This document shows positions 31,210 to 42,628 of a stretch of 64,000 nt of DNA, in pieces (within the stretch, counting starts at the first letter, position 1; each line of letters opens with the position of its first letter). The notes under the pieces are model-generated. The model did no database searches. It was given only the letters and a program-made list of their open reading frames with translations, and had not been told where the DNA came from. Source of the DNA: Metarhizium brunneum (taxonomy: Eukaryota > Ascomycota > Sordariomycetes > Hypocreales > Clavicipitaceae); the NCBI RefSeq assembly GCF_013426205.1, contig NC_089422.1, positions 6,723,001 through 6,787,000 on the forward strand, read 5' to 3'. The translations under genes and the position numbers were made by a program.

Positions 31210-32345
31210 CTAGGCTATGTGTGGGAAATAGTACGTCCACCCGGGTTGCTGAAAGACACGCTCCGGTAGATATGCCACCGATACAAAACATTCGACAACC
31301 AGGTACGCCCTTGCAAACAGATAAAACAAAAGAAACAGCACAACTATCACAACAATGATCCAAATCGACATTTCATTCCAGAGCTTGCGAAGGTACGAAT
31401 TGTCGGGGATGTCTTCCCGAGTGACAACAAGCCATCGGCACACACAGCCATCCTAGGAATATAACAAGGGCGCCCGACGCAGCTATGGTAACAGCCGAAA
31501 TGCGCCAGAGCGTCTTCTGCGCAGCTGATGTAAATGGCGAGTTCCACGCAAGCAAATGAAGGGCGCCATACGTGAGTCCTGCACAAGCAAAGGCAATCAG
31601 GACCACGACGCCATCCCGATGCTCGGAAAATGGGCCGCCGTACACGAGTCCAAACATGTCTGAGAATCCACCGCCGGTTGGTCGATTTCGTGCTCTATCG
31701 TGAAGTCGACATTTTGGGGCCCGTAGCCCCCCTTTGTTCTCCAGCTTGATCTCGTGTTGAACGATACTCTCAAGTCCTGGTCTGTTGGATCTCCAGGCAG
31801 AGCATGCCAATTTCCAGCGGCGCAAGTCGCGCGGATAACAGCAGAAACATCTCTTCCTCCCGAAATAACTGTGCAGTGGTGTTTTCTTGGCAGACATGCG
31901 CCTTTGGCGGCCGATTCGGAACTGTGACTGACGCAGGATGGGAGACTCCCATCTTGGCCGTGTTGTTCCGACGATGGAGCTTCGAGGCTTGGAATGGAAC
32001 CCAGCTCTATGTCCTGTTCAGAGTCTCTGAAGTGACCGGTAGGATCCCCATCTAGGCGTGCGGAAGACCATGGCTCTCCATGATGAGCTTGACTGCTTCT
32101 AGAGTCTACAGACACACGTGCAGCGAGTGGCGAGGTTGACGCTCGCGGTGGCATGGGGCCTCGAAGCTGCTCGTCCCAGACTTGTTGTATTTCTTTGGTG
32201 AAGCTGTAGGCATTCCGTCTTTGCACCCAAGCAGTAAAGCTCTGCGCACATTCTTTCAGCAAACAGTCCAGTCTTGTATCGTCAAAGCCATACCATTTCA
32301 GGCGCCAGCAGGCCCAGAACCAGCCAGCCCACCTTCGGTCACATT
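31210..32345 (-). pseudogene. Decayed gene of a fungus-specific multi-pass membrane protein family
   Basis: Minus-strand pieces of a family common in Sordariomycetes are visible in order: VGWLVLGLLAPEM, then after a good short intron SFTAWVQRRNAYSFTKEIQQVW, then FACAGLTYGALHLLAWNSPF and KTLWRISAVTIAASGALVIF, and finally the end FARAYLVVECFVSVAYLPE...YYFPHI. A TGA stands in the frame just upstream of the first piece. The central block that usually follows (a FYA..GGF segment and several helices) is missing, and the last two pieces need frame changes. I therefore call it a remnant, though unrecognised introns could rescue part of it. Function of the family is unknown. Confidence 0.5.
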
Positions 32346-32479
32346 GGAATATTGGCTTCGCAAACAGGGCGATACTTGGTGCAGCTTAGCCGCCGTTGAC
32401 CGCAACACTGGAAACTGGCCTAGTGTTCAGGGGAAGTGCCTCAGTGCGCAGAGTCCAGCCTCGTTCTGCCTGGACTATT

Positions 32480-34429
32480 GATTGACTGTGTAACACGAGG
32501 TGCATAAACACGCGCGAAAGACTGTAAGCCGTGCATGTCCCAAACCCAACCAAAGACTCTAGATGTCTCTTATGCGTTGGCCCTGAATCTGGTAAATGCT
32601 GTGGTTCAACATTTCGACTCTAATTACTTCGTACTCCGTAGATGCTGTCACGGAGGCGTCGCGCGTCCTACTATGCCCTCGGGCGACAATGGAACTCCGG
32701 ACAAGTAAAGAGAAATGTTTCAAGCTTACCGAGTATAATATGACCATCTGTCGATACAGGGCGAATCGCATTGTTGGCATGCGAGAAGCTTTTGCTAGAA
32801 ACTACGAAGTATAAAGGGTTTCTTTGTATGTAAACGATTAGTTGCATTCATTTTTGATAGCGCGTATATGTGGCTACTATACATTGTCTCGCCATCAACC
32901 TGTCTTTAATGCGCGAATCTTCCTGGTAACGGGAGTCAAAATCACACCCGGTGCCAAAATGCATGGCGACATGCAGGAAGAGACGTCGTGAAGGGACCAA
33001 TGTGTCCCTCGGCGGATCGGGATATAACGCTCCCGTCGATCTAGGCTTGGAGGCAGCTAGCGATGGCAGGCTAAGTCATGTCGAAAGGATTGACAAGATT
33101 GAAGACTTTGTTTTGCGTATCGGCCGTATGAGATCATGTACATGGTCAGCGTGGAGACGGCTGTTTCACGGGGCTGTGGACTTTACATAGCAGAGTTCCC
33201 AGACATGATGGAAAGTGAAGCTTACGCTGCCCACAAGTAGCCATCTCATTGACATACTCCAGCTGAAAAAGCCCTTTGCGGAGTAATATTGCGGCAGCTG
33301 GCCAGAAACTGGGCCATCATTTGAGTCTACCATGCAACCACCACGGATGGCGGGTTACAGTCGAATGGATCCTCTCATTCTGCTGTGCGTTTGAGACATG
33401 TCTGAAGACTATTGATGTATTACTACATTACCAGTCACATCTCCCTCAGGAAGCATGAGACTGGCCAATGAATATGCAATGTAGGCCAAATAGTGCCATA
33501 AACGCTCTGTAGTTTCGGGGATTTCTCCGCAACACGCACAACCTTCGAGTCCGACATGAAATAAGATGCTGAAGCGATGCTTGTGGGGAAAGGCACTTCA
33601 ATTTTGGCGACTGAACTACCTGAGATTTGCCATCGAGTCAATGTGAAAATATAACCATATATTACCGCTGACATCGACTTCCTACAACCTCCTCTGTAAC
33701 TCTTGTCACATCACGCTTATCAATGTCATCTCCTCTTGCCGTAAAACAGCCGTCTGTGGCTTCAATTTTTGATATGTCATATTTGATGCTACATACATTA
33801 AAAAACAACAACAGTCTATTTGAATCGGTTCTGCATGCTTACATGTTTACCAAGGTACACTGCTCGTTTTCCCGCCGCACTGCTGGAAAATAAAGGTGTA
33901 TTTTCTCGTCACTATGATTTCGGTACGCTTACAAAGGATATAGTAGAGAGAATAGAACCATTCTTTCAATACGATGCCGTACTATTTTTATTGGCTGGTA
34001 TAACAGATGAGTACTCCCAGGGAATGCCGTACAATTGGGCCGTGAGCCGCTCTGACAAGTCAGAACCGCCCACGTCATACTAACCGAAACATGTCTTGGG
34101 CCACGCTGTGGCGTTTCAATATATCGTATTTCCATGCATCATGGAACAAATTCAGACATCGGTCAACAAGGCCCCGCAGCTGAAACGCCCTTTTGAAGCA
34201 ACGTCAGGCAACAAGTCGAGAGCAACTAGCATAATGGTAAACAAAGACGTGGCAATCGAAGAAGTTATCAGTCCCAAGTTCCCTTCCATTGTCGTAAAAT
34301 AATGGACTCTACTTATGATTTGTTCTCTTAAAGTGTGCAAACACCACTGACAGAACTTCAAACTGTTCTGTATCACTCACAGCAACGCTTCTCATCCTTT
34401 GCCCGTACTTCTTTTCGCCCAAAGTCACC
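32480..34429. other. No supported gene
   Basis: Nearly 2 kb of AT-leaning DNA with only short frames (for example 32951-33190 and 33820-34083), none recognised. It contains one TACTCCGTA motif (32632-32640) directly after TACTTCGTA. Confidence 0.5.
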
Positions 34430-34987
34430 ATGAGTAATAATGACACCCCCGTGGCCTTTGTTAAGAAGTGGATTCTGCAGCAAACTCGTCTAGTCCTCCC
34501 GCCTACGTGGAATGGTGGTTGGGAGCGATGGGCCCAGGGTCAAATCGCAATATTAATGGAAGGTCAAGACGGGTACCAGGTCTGGACAGAGCAAAACATC
34601 TATCTCGATCACCCCAACTACGCTGTTGATCTCGAGTTTCGAAAACCTCCTGGTGTGAGGGGTGTTCGAAAGTTCCTCGAGCTCAAGTGCTACAGCGAGG
34701 TTAACGAAGACACAGCCTACCGGTTCATCACTCGGGTGTTGGAGGACTTTGACAAGGTCACTAAGCTGAGGCTGACGCGCGGTGTGCCCAACGAGCCCGA
34801 CGCAAAGGGGTCGACTCTGTGGGTTATTGGCATCTCGCAGAAGCAGTTTAGGGACGACATCACGCGCGCCGGGCTGGGTGAGGTGAACTGGCTGCGGTTT
34901 AGGCGTGAGGAGGCCGTGAGTTCTGGGGGTAGCGGCGACCGGGGCACATTTGATATCTGGTACTATAGCTTTGTAAACAACAAATAG
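34430..34987 (+). CDS. PD-(D/E)XK nuclease-like protein
   Basis: A single exon of 185 codons. The order of elements fits the small fungal restriction-endonuclease-like proteins: helix WERWAQGQIAILME, strand VWTEQNIYLD, strand with Asp NYAVDLEFRK, strand KFLELKCYSE giving the E-x-K pair, helix FITRVLEDFDKVTKLRL, then strand STLWVIGIS. The Asp of VDLEF with Glu-Leu-Lys of FLELKC would be the catalytic D...ExK set. This assignment rests on motif pattern, not on a search. It is 588 bp upstream of, and on the same strand as, the NACHT receptor, which suggests but does not prove a functional pair. There is no signal peptide or membrane helix. Confidence 0.6.
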   Translation: MSNNDTPVAFVKKWILQQTRLVLPPTWNGGWERWAQGQIAILMEGQDGYQVWTEQNIYLDHPNYAVDLEFRKPPGVRGVRKFLELKCYSEVNEDTAYRFITRVLEDFDKVTKLRLTRGVPNEPDAKGSTLWVIGISQKQFRDDITRAGLGEVNWLRFRREEAVSSGGSGDRGTFDIWYYSFVNNK

Positions 34988-35361
34988 GCAGGATACTCAT
35001 CAGCAGGCAATACTGCGCAGAGTTTTGCCCGAGGTGTGCGGTAGGCTAATCGTGGGAAGCCTATGATACAAGGGAATGACTTAGATACTGAAAGGCTATC
35101 GGTAGTTAAAACGCAATCTATATGTTGCGTCTGGAATCAAGGTAAAATGTTTTCTTTTGGAAGAACATTGTGGGCAGGGTGGACATTGATCGATGCGACT
35201 GATATGTTTCGGTATTGGAAGTGGAATACGCACGCAAGACGACCGTGCCTAGATTGTCGCAAAGAGACGTTAATATGGATTTCTGATTCAAGAAAGAAGG
35301 CTTGAATAATGTGGATTAAAGCTCCATCTAAGGAGGTCTCAATAACTCGTTCCCAGTGGTC

Positions 35362-35376
35362 AGGGTTAGGGTTAGG
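35362..35376. repeat. Short interstitial telomere-like repeat
   Basis: AGGGTTAGGGTTAGG on the plus strand, about 2.5 units of TTAGGG, in the gap between the nuclease-like and NACHT genes. Confidence 0.7.
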
Positions 35377-35575
35377 CGCCAAGTCCTTTTGGACGAGCCG
35401 ATGAAGAACGCGTTTTTCTCATACCAGAGTCAAGGAAATGAACATGAATCATAAGACAAGGGGAGTAAATCCGTAATCCTGCAGATGCTGATAGCTCTCC
35501 CACACCATCCGGCCGCCCTGCAACCCGTCATCATGCAGGCTTCCCCGCGATTACCAGATATGTGCTCAAGTCACC

Positions 35576-38500
35576 GTGGAGGATTTCGCCACAAAGTCCC
35601 CCTGTTTTGCTGCAGAGAAAACGCTAACCATGGCCAGCGGTCATTACGGATCCGTGCTCGTCACAACGCTCGAAGAGTTCAAGAAAAACTTGAGTAAACG
35701 AGATATAGAAGAGTTTAAGCGGGTTACAAAACAGGAATTTGACGCGAGCATCGGGAACTTGCAGGCAAGACAGCACTCGCAACGGCGATTGCAGAACATG
35801 AGTCGACTGAAACGGTTCCTCGAGACAATGGAACAGTTTTGGAATGTAGCGCAGGTATTGTGTGACCACGGCGAGATTATAGCCTTCGTCTGGGTAGGTG
35901 GTATCTGAGTAACGATGCCGCGACACAACGACTGACTTCTTTCCAGGGGCCGACCAGGCGATTGTTGCAGGTATGATGCACGGGTCCTTTTCATCAGTGC
36001 CAACGAATGACACCTGTGGGCAGATATCGAGCTCAGTTGCCGAGGCTTTCGGCCAAGTCCTCGATACATATGAGCGTATGGGAGACAACCTACCACTTCT
36101 TGGCCACTATAGAGATTTCTTCTTGACTGAGCCTCACATGGTACAAATACTACAGCAAATGTATCTAGATATCCTTGACTTTCACAGGATTGCTTTGCAG
36201 TACTTTCAGCAGCCGCGTGAGTCCTGATGTCTTACACTTCTCACTTGGCAATTTTGCTAATGCTTTGAGCAAAGAGTGGGAGCGGCTCTTTAATACGACG
36301 TGGAAGACATGCAAGTGTCGTCTCTCCGACAAAATTTCCAAAATTGCTCGTCATCGAAGTCTGATTGAGAGTCGTGCCACCCCATCCCAGGTTGAAGAGT
36401 CGCAGAGAGTTGGGCAACGAGAAGATTGTCAACGGGACCAGGAAATGGATTTCGAGCAGGAGAGCCGATTTAGAGCGGTATGTAGCTGGTTAAACGCCAC
36501 AAGTATCGAGACCGATCAGTATTATCATTCCAAAATTCGATCAGAGTATCCTGGCAGTGGACGATGGCTTTTGGACAACGCAACTTTTAAAGAATGGTTT
36601 GATCCGCAATTTCCTACAATTCCTCCTCTACTTTGGCTCAACGGTATACCTGGTGCCGGTAACTAGTTCTTGACCCGATGCATGAAGTCTGGAAGATGAT
36701 GCTGATTGTAAAATAGGGAAGACTATCCTGGCGTCACTTGTCGTGGAAGAGGCACAAAAGCTCCCGACCAAGCCAACAGTGCTATTCTTCTACTGCAAGG
36801 ATAGTAACTCCGAAAGGGACAATTTCCTCGCCCTTGGCCGGAGCTTACTTGCTCAACTTCTAAAAAGTGACAAGGGTTTACAGCCCTATTTCTACCAAGA
36901 GTGCTGCGGTAGTACAGGAGCTGTACTTACTTCCCCAGGAGTAGTTGAGAATCTTCTCATACTTGCGTTCAAAAATTGCCCCTCCGCATACATAATTATT
37001 GATGGCCTGGATGAATGTGTAAGAGAACAGCGGAAACATATTACACAGTGGTTCAGAAAGTTAGTTGAAGATCTCCCCAGTGATAATCCCGACAGAATAC
37101 GCTGTCTGTTCGTGAGTCAAGATGATCGCCATGCTCGAAAAGACTTTACTGGACTTGCCAGCATCAAGATGAGCCCCGAGGACAACAAGGGCGACATTGA
37201 TGGTTACAGTCAAATCCAGGCAGTTGAGGTCCAACGCAAGTTTCAGCTTTCGGACCAAAAAGCAAGTGAGGTCTCTGGCATCGTGAACAATTCTGCCAGA
37301 GGCATGTTCTTGCTCGCAAAACTGATATGGCTAAACCTGCTAGGACAGACATCAGTCAGTGGCTTAGAAGAAGAACTAGAGGAACGCATTTTCCCAAGGG
37401 AGGTCAATGATGCGTAAGTGTTCAGAGGGGCAAAAGATGGCCTTGATTCGTTCCTTTGACTAAAACCATCATAGCTACCGACGAATTATGCACAGAATAA
37501 AGACGCAAGCGTCTCGTGCCGAGTTGCGGGACGCGTTGATGCTCCTTGGGTGGCTCGTGTGTGCAAAAAGACCGCTCAGATGGCACGAGGTCCAAGGGCT
37601 AAAGTCTATCAACCTGGATAAGCTCTCAGTTGAGTATGAACGGCAACGATTTGTGGTGGCTCCTAAAGATCTATGCGAGTCTTTGGTGGAGGTCCGAGTA
37701 GATGGAACTCTCGAGTTCGTTCATCAAACTGTGAAGTTGTGAGTTCTCCAAGTGCATCTGAAGAAGCCGCCTCTGATAACGAGTCCAACAGCTTTTTAAT
37801 TGAGGATAAGCACGTTGATCAACCTGTTGAAGAGCTCAAGATGGCGTGCCTCTGTATCGACTACTTGAACCTCCCAGCCTTTATACAGCCCCCGACTCAA
37901 GATGCAGTGCTCAACGGGGATTACGTATTTATGGACTATGCAGTCCTGTACTGGATTCGACATCTGGAAGCAGGTGTTGTACATGCCGATGCTCATCAAC
38001 AACTGATGAACCAGCTTGCCGAATCATTGGAAGTTTTCATCCACCACCATTGGTCTTCTCCGACTGCAAAATTTGCAGTGTCAAATGGAAATCGTGACAG
38101 ACTTCAGTTCTTCAAAGGCTTGCCTTTCTACGATAAGCTTGAGAAAACAATCATCTCGACAAGAAAGCAGCTAAGCTTCTTCGGACAGATGAAACAGGGC
38201 GAGATTGCTCTGAATCTTGCAAACATTGTTGTCAAAGTACGCGCCGTTATGGAAAGCATACTGTCCTCCACGATAGGAGTAGAATCCCCCGTGAGAGAAG
38301 GGCTCCAAGAGAAATATGGTAGCAATCTCTTCAAATGCTACAGGTTTAGCTGCCAGTCTTTCACGGCAGGGTTCTCCGCGGCTCACGAACGCGACAAGCA
38401 TATCGGACGGCACGATCGGCCGTTCCGATGTACAGATGAAGCGTGTACAGGGTTTCTCCTTGGATTCATATCGGAGAAGGAACGGGATAAGCACATGAAA

Positions 38501-39046
38501 ACCACGCACGCAGCGGCAGATATACAAGACGGGAAATTCCCAACGGATGAAGATGTGCGGAATAGCGTGGCAGAGGCACACGAGGTAGAGAGGGAGTCTT
38601 TAGAGTCAGAGTCCTCAGAGTCTTCTGAGTTTTCAGAGTCTTCAGAGCCACAAGGAGCCCTTGTACCACGACAATCGCCGAAACCAAAGCGGCCACGACA
38701 AACATCATTCAAGTGTCCGCATTGCCCGGCCACCTACAACAGACGGTACAATTTGCAGTCACACCTCTATACGCACACGAACGAGCGGCCGTATGTATGT
38801 AGCGTATGTGGGACTAGCTTTTCGAGGCGCAGTGATCACAAGCGTCATAAGAGCACACACACAGGACGGAGGCTTTATTTTTGCCGTGGTAATCTCAAGA
38901 ACGGGGACGGATGGGGCTGTGGGAGATCGTTTGCCCGCACAGAAACGTTAAGACGACACCATGAGTCTAGAGTCGGCCAGCGATGCCTGCTCCCTTGGTT
39001 ACAGGAGCAAGAACTCGAAGGACAGGGCCAGATATCAAACACGTAG
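35576..39046 (+). CDS. NACHT-type STAND receptor (fungal NLR-like) with C-terminal C2H2 zinc fingers
   Basis: Seven exons all in phase (35576-35893, 35947-35970, 36024-36216, 36275-36658, 36717-37413, 37475-37738, 37792-39046) encode 1044 residues; a start at 35630 would give 1026. The N-terminus is the helical domain seen at the head of many fungal STAND proteins (FLETMEQFWNVAQ, VLDTYERMGDNLPLL). The NACHT P-loop GIPGAGKT is completed across the intron at 36659-36716. Walker B is YIIIDGLDEC, and FVHQTVKFFLI ends the winged-helix-like part. No ankyrin, WD or TPR repeats follow. Instead there are two degenerate and about three better C2H2 fingers (FKCPHCPATYNRRYNLQSH, YVCSVCGTSFSRRSDHKRH), with a Ser/Glu run near 870-890. 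Such proteins act in self/non-self recognition and cell death. This copy has no visible lesion. Confidence 0.88.
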
Positions 39047-40560
39047 AAGACGATGAATGATTGAAATATACCATAGAAGATGTCTGAGAAGGAAAGTAGA
39101 GTACGAATAGGCATCTCGGCATTTCAATTTGAATTATACATGTGGTATTAGGCGTCCAGAGGGCTTGCGTACGAAATTTCTCCCCCTGAGGCATAGATAG
39201 ATCAGGAGGAGTACCGGGCTGTGAGGAAGTGCCCTTGAACAGACCATCATGTATGGTAATCTCGACCTGCTTGACAAAACTGATACGCTGGCAGACGAAA
39301 TGGTGGAGGGGAGGGAGAAACGCGACGCGGTTCGCAACGAAGTTATGAAGAGGCGAGCATGGGGTGAGAGGGGATATGGCCAAAGTTAACAGCCTCGCCA
39401 GAGAATGTGAGCAAGTTTATGTCACTTTTTTTTATCATTAAACTGTTTAAACTACCGCCCAGTCTGGTTTACGTGTATACTCACGTCGCGATGCCGCGTC
39501 ATTCCCGGCTACCGCAGCCAAACTCGATCAAGAGGAGGACCCTGTAGAAAGTAAATTACGACTCAGCAAGGTGACGGGACACCCCAAGTTGAAATTTGAA
39601 AACTGTCAAAGGGTAGGCTACCGTCTGCTTGATTGGCTACTTTTCGCATGGAAGAGGGAACTCAGCCCAGGAATTACGGCTCAGCGTTTTTTATGAGGGC
39701 CTGATACCGAAATGAAAATCGAAAGCTGCCAGAGGGTAGTCTCCCTTCAGTCCCATTGGACAGTTTTGAGGGAGCAAGCCCCTGGCGTTTGGCCAGCCTT
39801 GCTCTGCGGAGGCTTGGAATCCATGTCTCATTAGGCTGCAATGCATAAGGTAAGTTAGTACGGAGTACGGAGTAACTACTCAGTACAGAGAGTCCAGATC
39901 TGGACCATTCGTGGAACAGACAGCTCAGCTAATGCTGTTGGCTGCCTAGGACACCAACCGCCCCCATCATCGCAGAGTACGACGTAGCATTGTTCCTTCT
40001 ACTGGTCACTTTTATGCAGAGTCACCCTACCTGATAGTCATCCATATGATGCAGATGTCTTAAAATGATGTACTCGGCATTGGCATTGGTAGTAGGCACT
40101 TCGTTATTGCATCATCCGCAGCCTTACAGTTGAGTTTATCAACAGCCATTCCAGCCGGGAATCGAGGTAAATTAATGGCGCAAAATCTGATGTCTGAAGG
40201 TCTGAGATGCGAGCCCTGAAAACCCGGGAAATTGACATGGACCAGCTGACCAGACTCGACTTCAGTTTGCGGAGCTGGAAACCCGGGGACGTAGCCGGCA
40301 GCGTAGGAGAAACAAAATGGCATGGGTTTCAGCAAATCATGAATGGACAGGGCAGCCCTCAAGTCTAACCATCCTCAGGATCTACAAAAATCGATGTACT
40401 TTTGTCTCAGCCACCATGTCGTGTCACATTATCCTCCGGGCGGGAGGCCACCCACGAATGACACTCGTACTCCGTATTCTTCCCAACAAGATCTTTCTCA
40501 GCTGTTTCATCATCAGAAGTAACGCCACGGAGACCAAGTTCATCGAGTAAAGCCGGATCC
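39047..40560. other. Intergenic with a TACGGAGTA pair
   Basis: About 1.5 kb with no recognised gene. At 39859-39874 two copies of TACGGAGTA overlap, and another (TACTCCGTA) is at 40468-40476. Short minus-strand frames at 38967-39383 and 40060-40362 look like shadows. Confidence 0.5.
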
Positions 40561-42439
40561 ATGCGGCTCTTGAAAACAGCAAACTATGCGCTCTTTGAGG
40601 CACACGACATCCCAGTGCCTTTCCCACACTACGCCATTCTCTCCCACACATGGACGTCACCCAAGGAAGAAATCACCTACCAGGACATTAGGAAGAGAAA
40701 ATCAGATATAGAGAATAACATCTACAAGCAAAAAGGCTGGTCAAAGCTGACAAAGTTCTGTGACCGCGCCGCAAAGGATGGGTGGGATTGGGCATGGATG
40801 GACAATTGCTGCATCGACAAGACCAACCCTGCTGACATACAAGAGGCTATTAATGCCATGTTCCGATACTACCAGGATGCTGGCCTCTGCTACGCATACC
40901 TCGAAGACGTGGATGCTCTCGCGGCACTTGAAGATGCAGGTCTACACGAGGATGAGGATCCAGACGAGATCGCAAATCTTAACGATATTGCTTGTCCCGA
41001 TAGCCTTGCCTATGAAGCTCTTCATTCCGATTTCATCAAGGCCAGGTGGTTTTCCCGAGGATGGACATTGCAAGAACTGCTTGCTCCCCACTACTTGGTC
41101 TTTGTTGATCGAGAGTGGCGCCGTATCGGCAGCCGGGAGACCTGGGCCTCGGAGATCAAGGAGGCGAGCAGCATCGAAGCCCGACATTTAACGTCTTTCA
41201 GGCCGACGGATTTTCAATCATGTTCTATAGCAATGAGACTATCCTGGGCGTCTCGGCGGGTAACAACCGTCCAGGAGGACGAGACGTACTCACTATTGGG
41301 CCTGTTCGGGGTCAGCCTCCCATTGATCTATGGCGAAGGGAGATGGCGAGCGTTTAACAGGCTCCAGCGCGAGTTGATCACAGTTTATAACGACGACTCT
41401 ATATTTGCCTGGACGGTAGAGCAGCCAACAGTATCAGGACAGAGTTGTCACCCATATGAAGGCACGGTGCTTCCATACCAGGTCTTCTTGATTCAAGCTG
41501 ACTTTTTGCCATACAGGCAACAACTCTGGATGGGGCATCCTTGCAAGCTCCAGTGAGCAGTTTCGGGGTGCTTCCGAGATCGAATCCTTGGGCCATTTCT
41601 CTAGCAGCTTCTCCATGACCAATCGAGGTTTAGAAATGAGAGCCAAGCTCATTAGGCACAAAGGAGACCCTAGCTTGTGCCTTCTCCGCCTGAATTGTGG
41701 TGTACAGCCCGGCGGGTATGTTGGAATATACCTTAGGCATGTTTACGACGCCTATGATAGAGTACATGTCCAAGAGCTTTGCGACATGGACAACCTCGAC
41801 CCCAATGATTGGGAAGGAGAACGTGGGAACTCGCCGATTCTCATTCGAGTGAGTAGTTCTGCGGACACACTTACTCGCTCATCGATATTTGCTTTGGAGT
41901 ATCCTGCACATATTCGCATTGGCACCAAGTACTTCGTGGACTTTAGCCCTTCAATGATTGACAGCAGGATGCAAGTCTTTGATCAAGATTCTCAGTCGAC
42001 CCTACTTCCCGACCTGACAGAGGATGAGCTCTTCACGGAGCCAAACAGAACAATATTCATTAATATTGAGCTTCTGACCGAGGGATTCAAATGGGAGCTT
42101 GACGTGATAATCAACCTAACCGAGAACGGTTTCCCTTCTGTCGGTGTTTTGGGACGGGCAAGCGAACCGTGGGAGCGGCTCGGGGATCCCTTGGGGCTGG
42201 CTTCTCAACGATATGATGCGTTGGCCAATTATCTCCATTTCAGAGTACCGTCGGAGCCAACATACCCAACACTTGCTGTGAATGAGATCAACAATTGTGC
42301 CGTTGGTGTCTCCCTCCTTCCTAGGCCGTTGCATGGACGGCTGCTCAACCAGCCACCGGAGATGGCAAAATTCCTTTCGTTGAGGGAGTACGTGCTGAGA
42401 ATTAAAATCCGCAGACATATACCGCTGAGTTGTGCATGA
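40561..42439 (+). CDS. HET-domain (heterokaryon incompatibility) protein
   Basis: Two exons (40561-41443, 41517-42439) give 601 residues. The donor GTTGTC is weak, but only this splice joins the frames and yields the family phrase SGWGILASS before MTNRGLEMRAKLI. The HET domain occupies about the first 250 residues: HYAILSHTW, DWAWMDNCCID, YQDAGLCYAYLEDV, RWFSRGWTLQELLAP and DETYSLLGLFGV. HET proteins trigger growth arrest and cell death when incompatible strains fuse. The C-terminal half (CLLRLNCGV onward) is the usual beta-rich extension of the HET-E/ankyrin-type family, without WD or ankyrin repeats here. It follows the NACHT gene by 1.5 kb on the same strand. Confidence 0.9.
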
Positions 42440-42628
42440 CAGAGCATGGAAACCTTGATCTTTGCTACGCATTGTCTCTCGCCATGTGCGGGCACCCACT
42501 GAATGACTGCCTCGAGTTTTTGTCTTCTTCCAAGAGAGAAATCCCGGCGAGCCTTGCCAACAAAGCTCCGTCGCAAGATCAGTGCGGGCTGGCCCATACT
42601 GCGGCGGCGGCTACAGAGGCTCTTGGAA

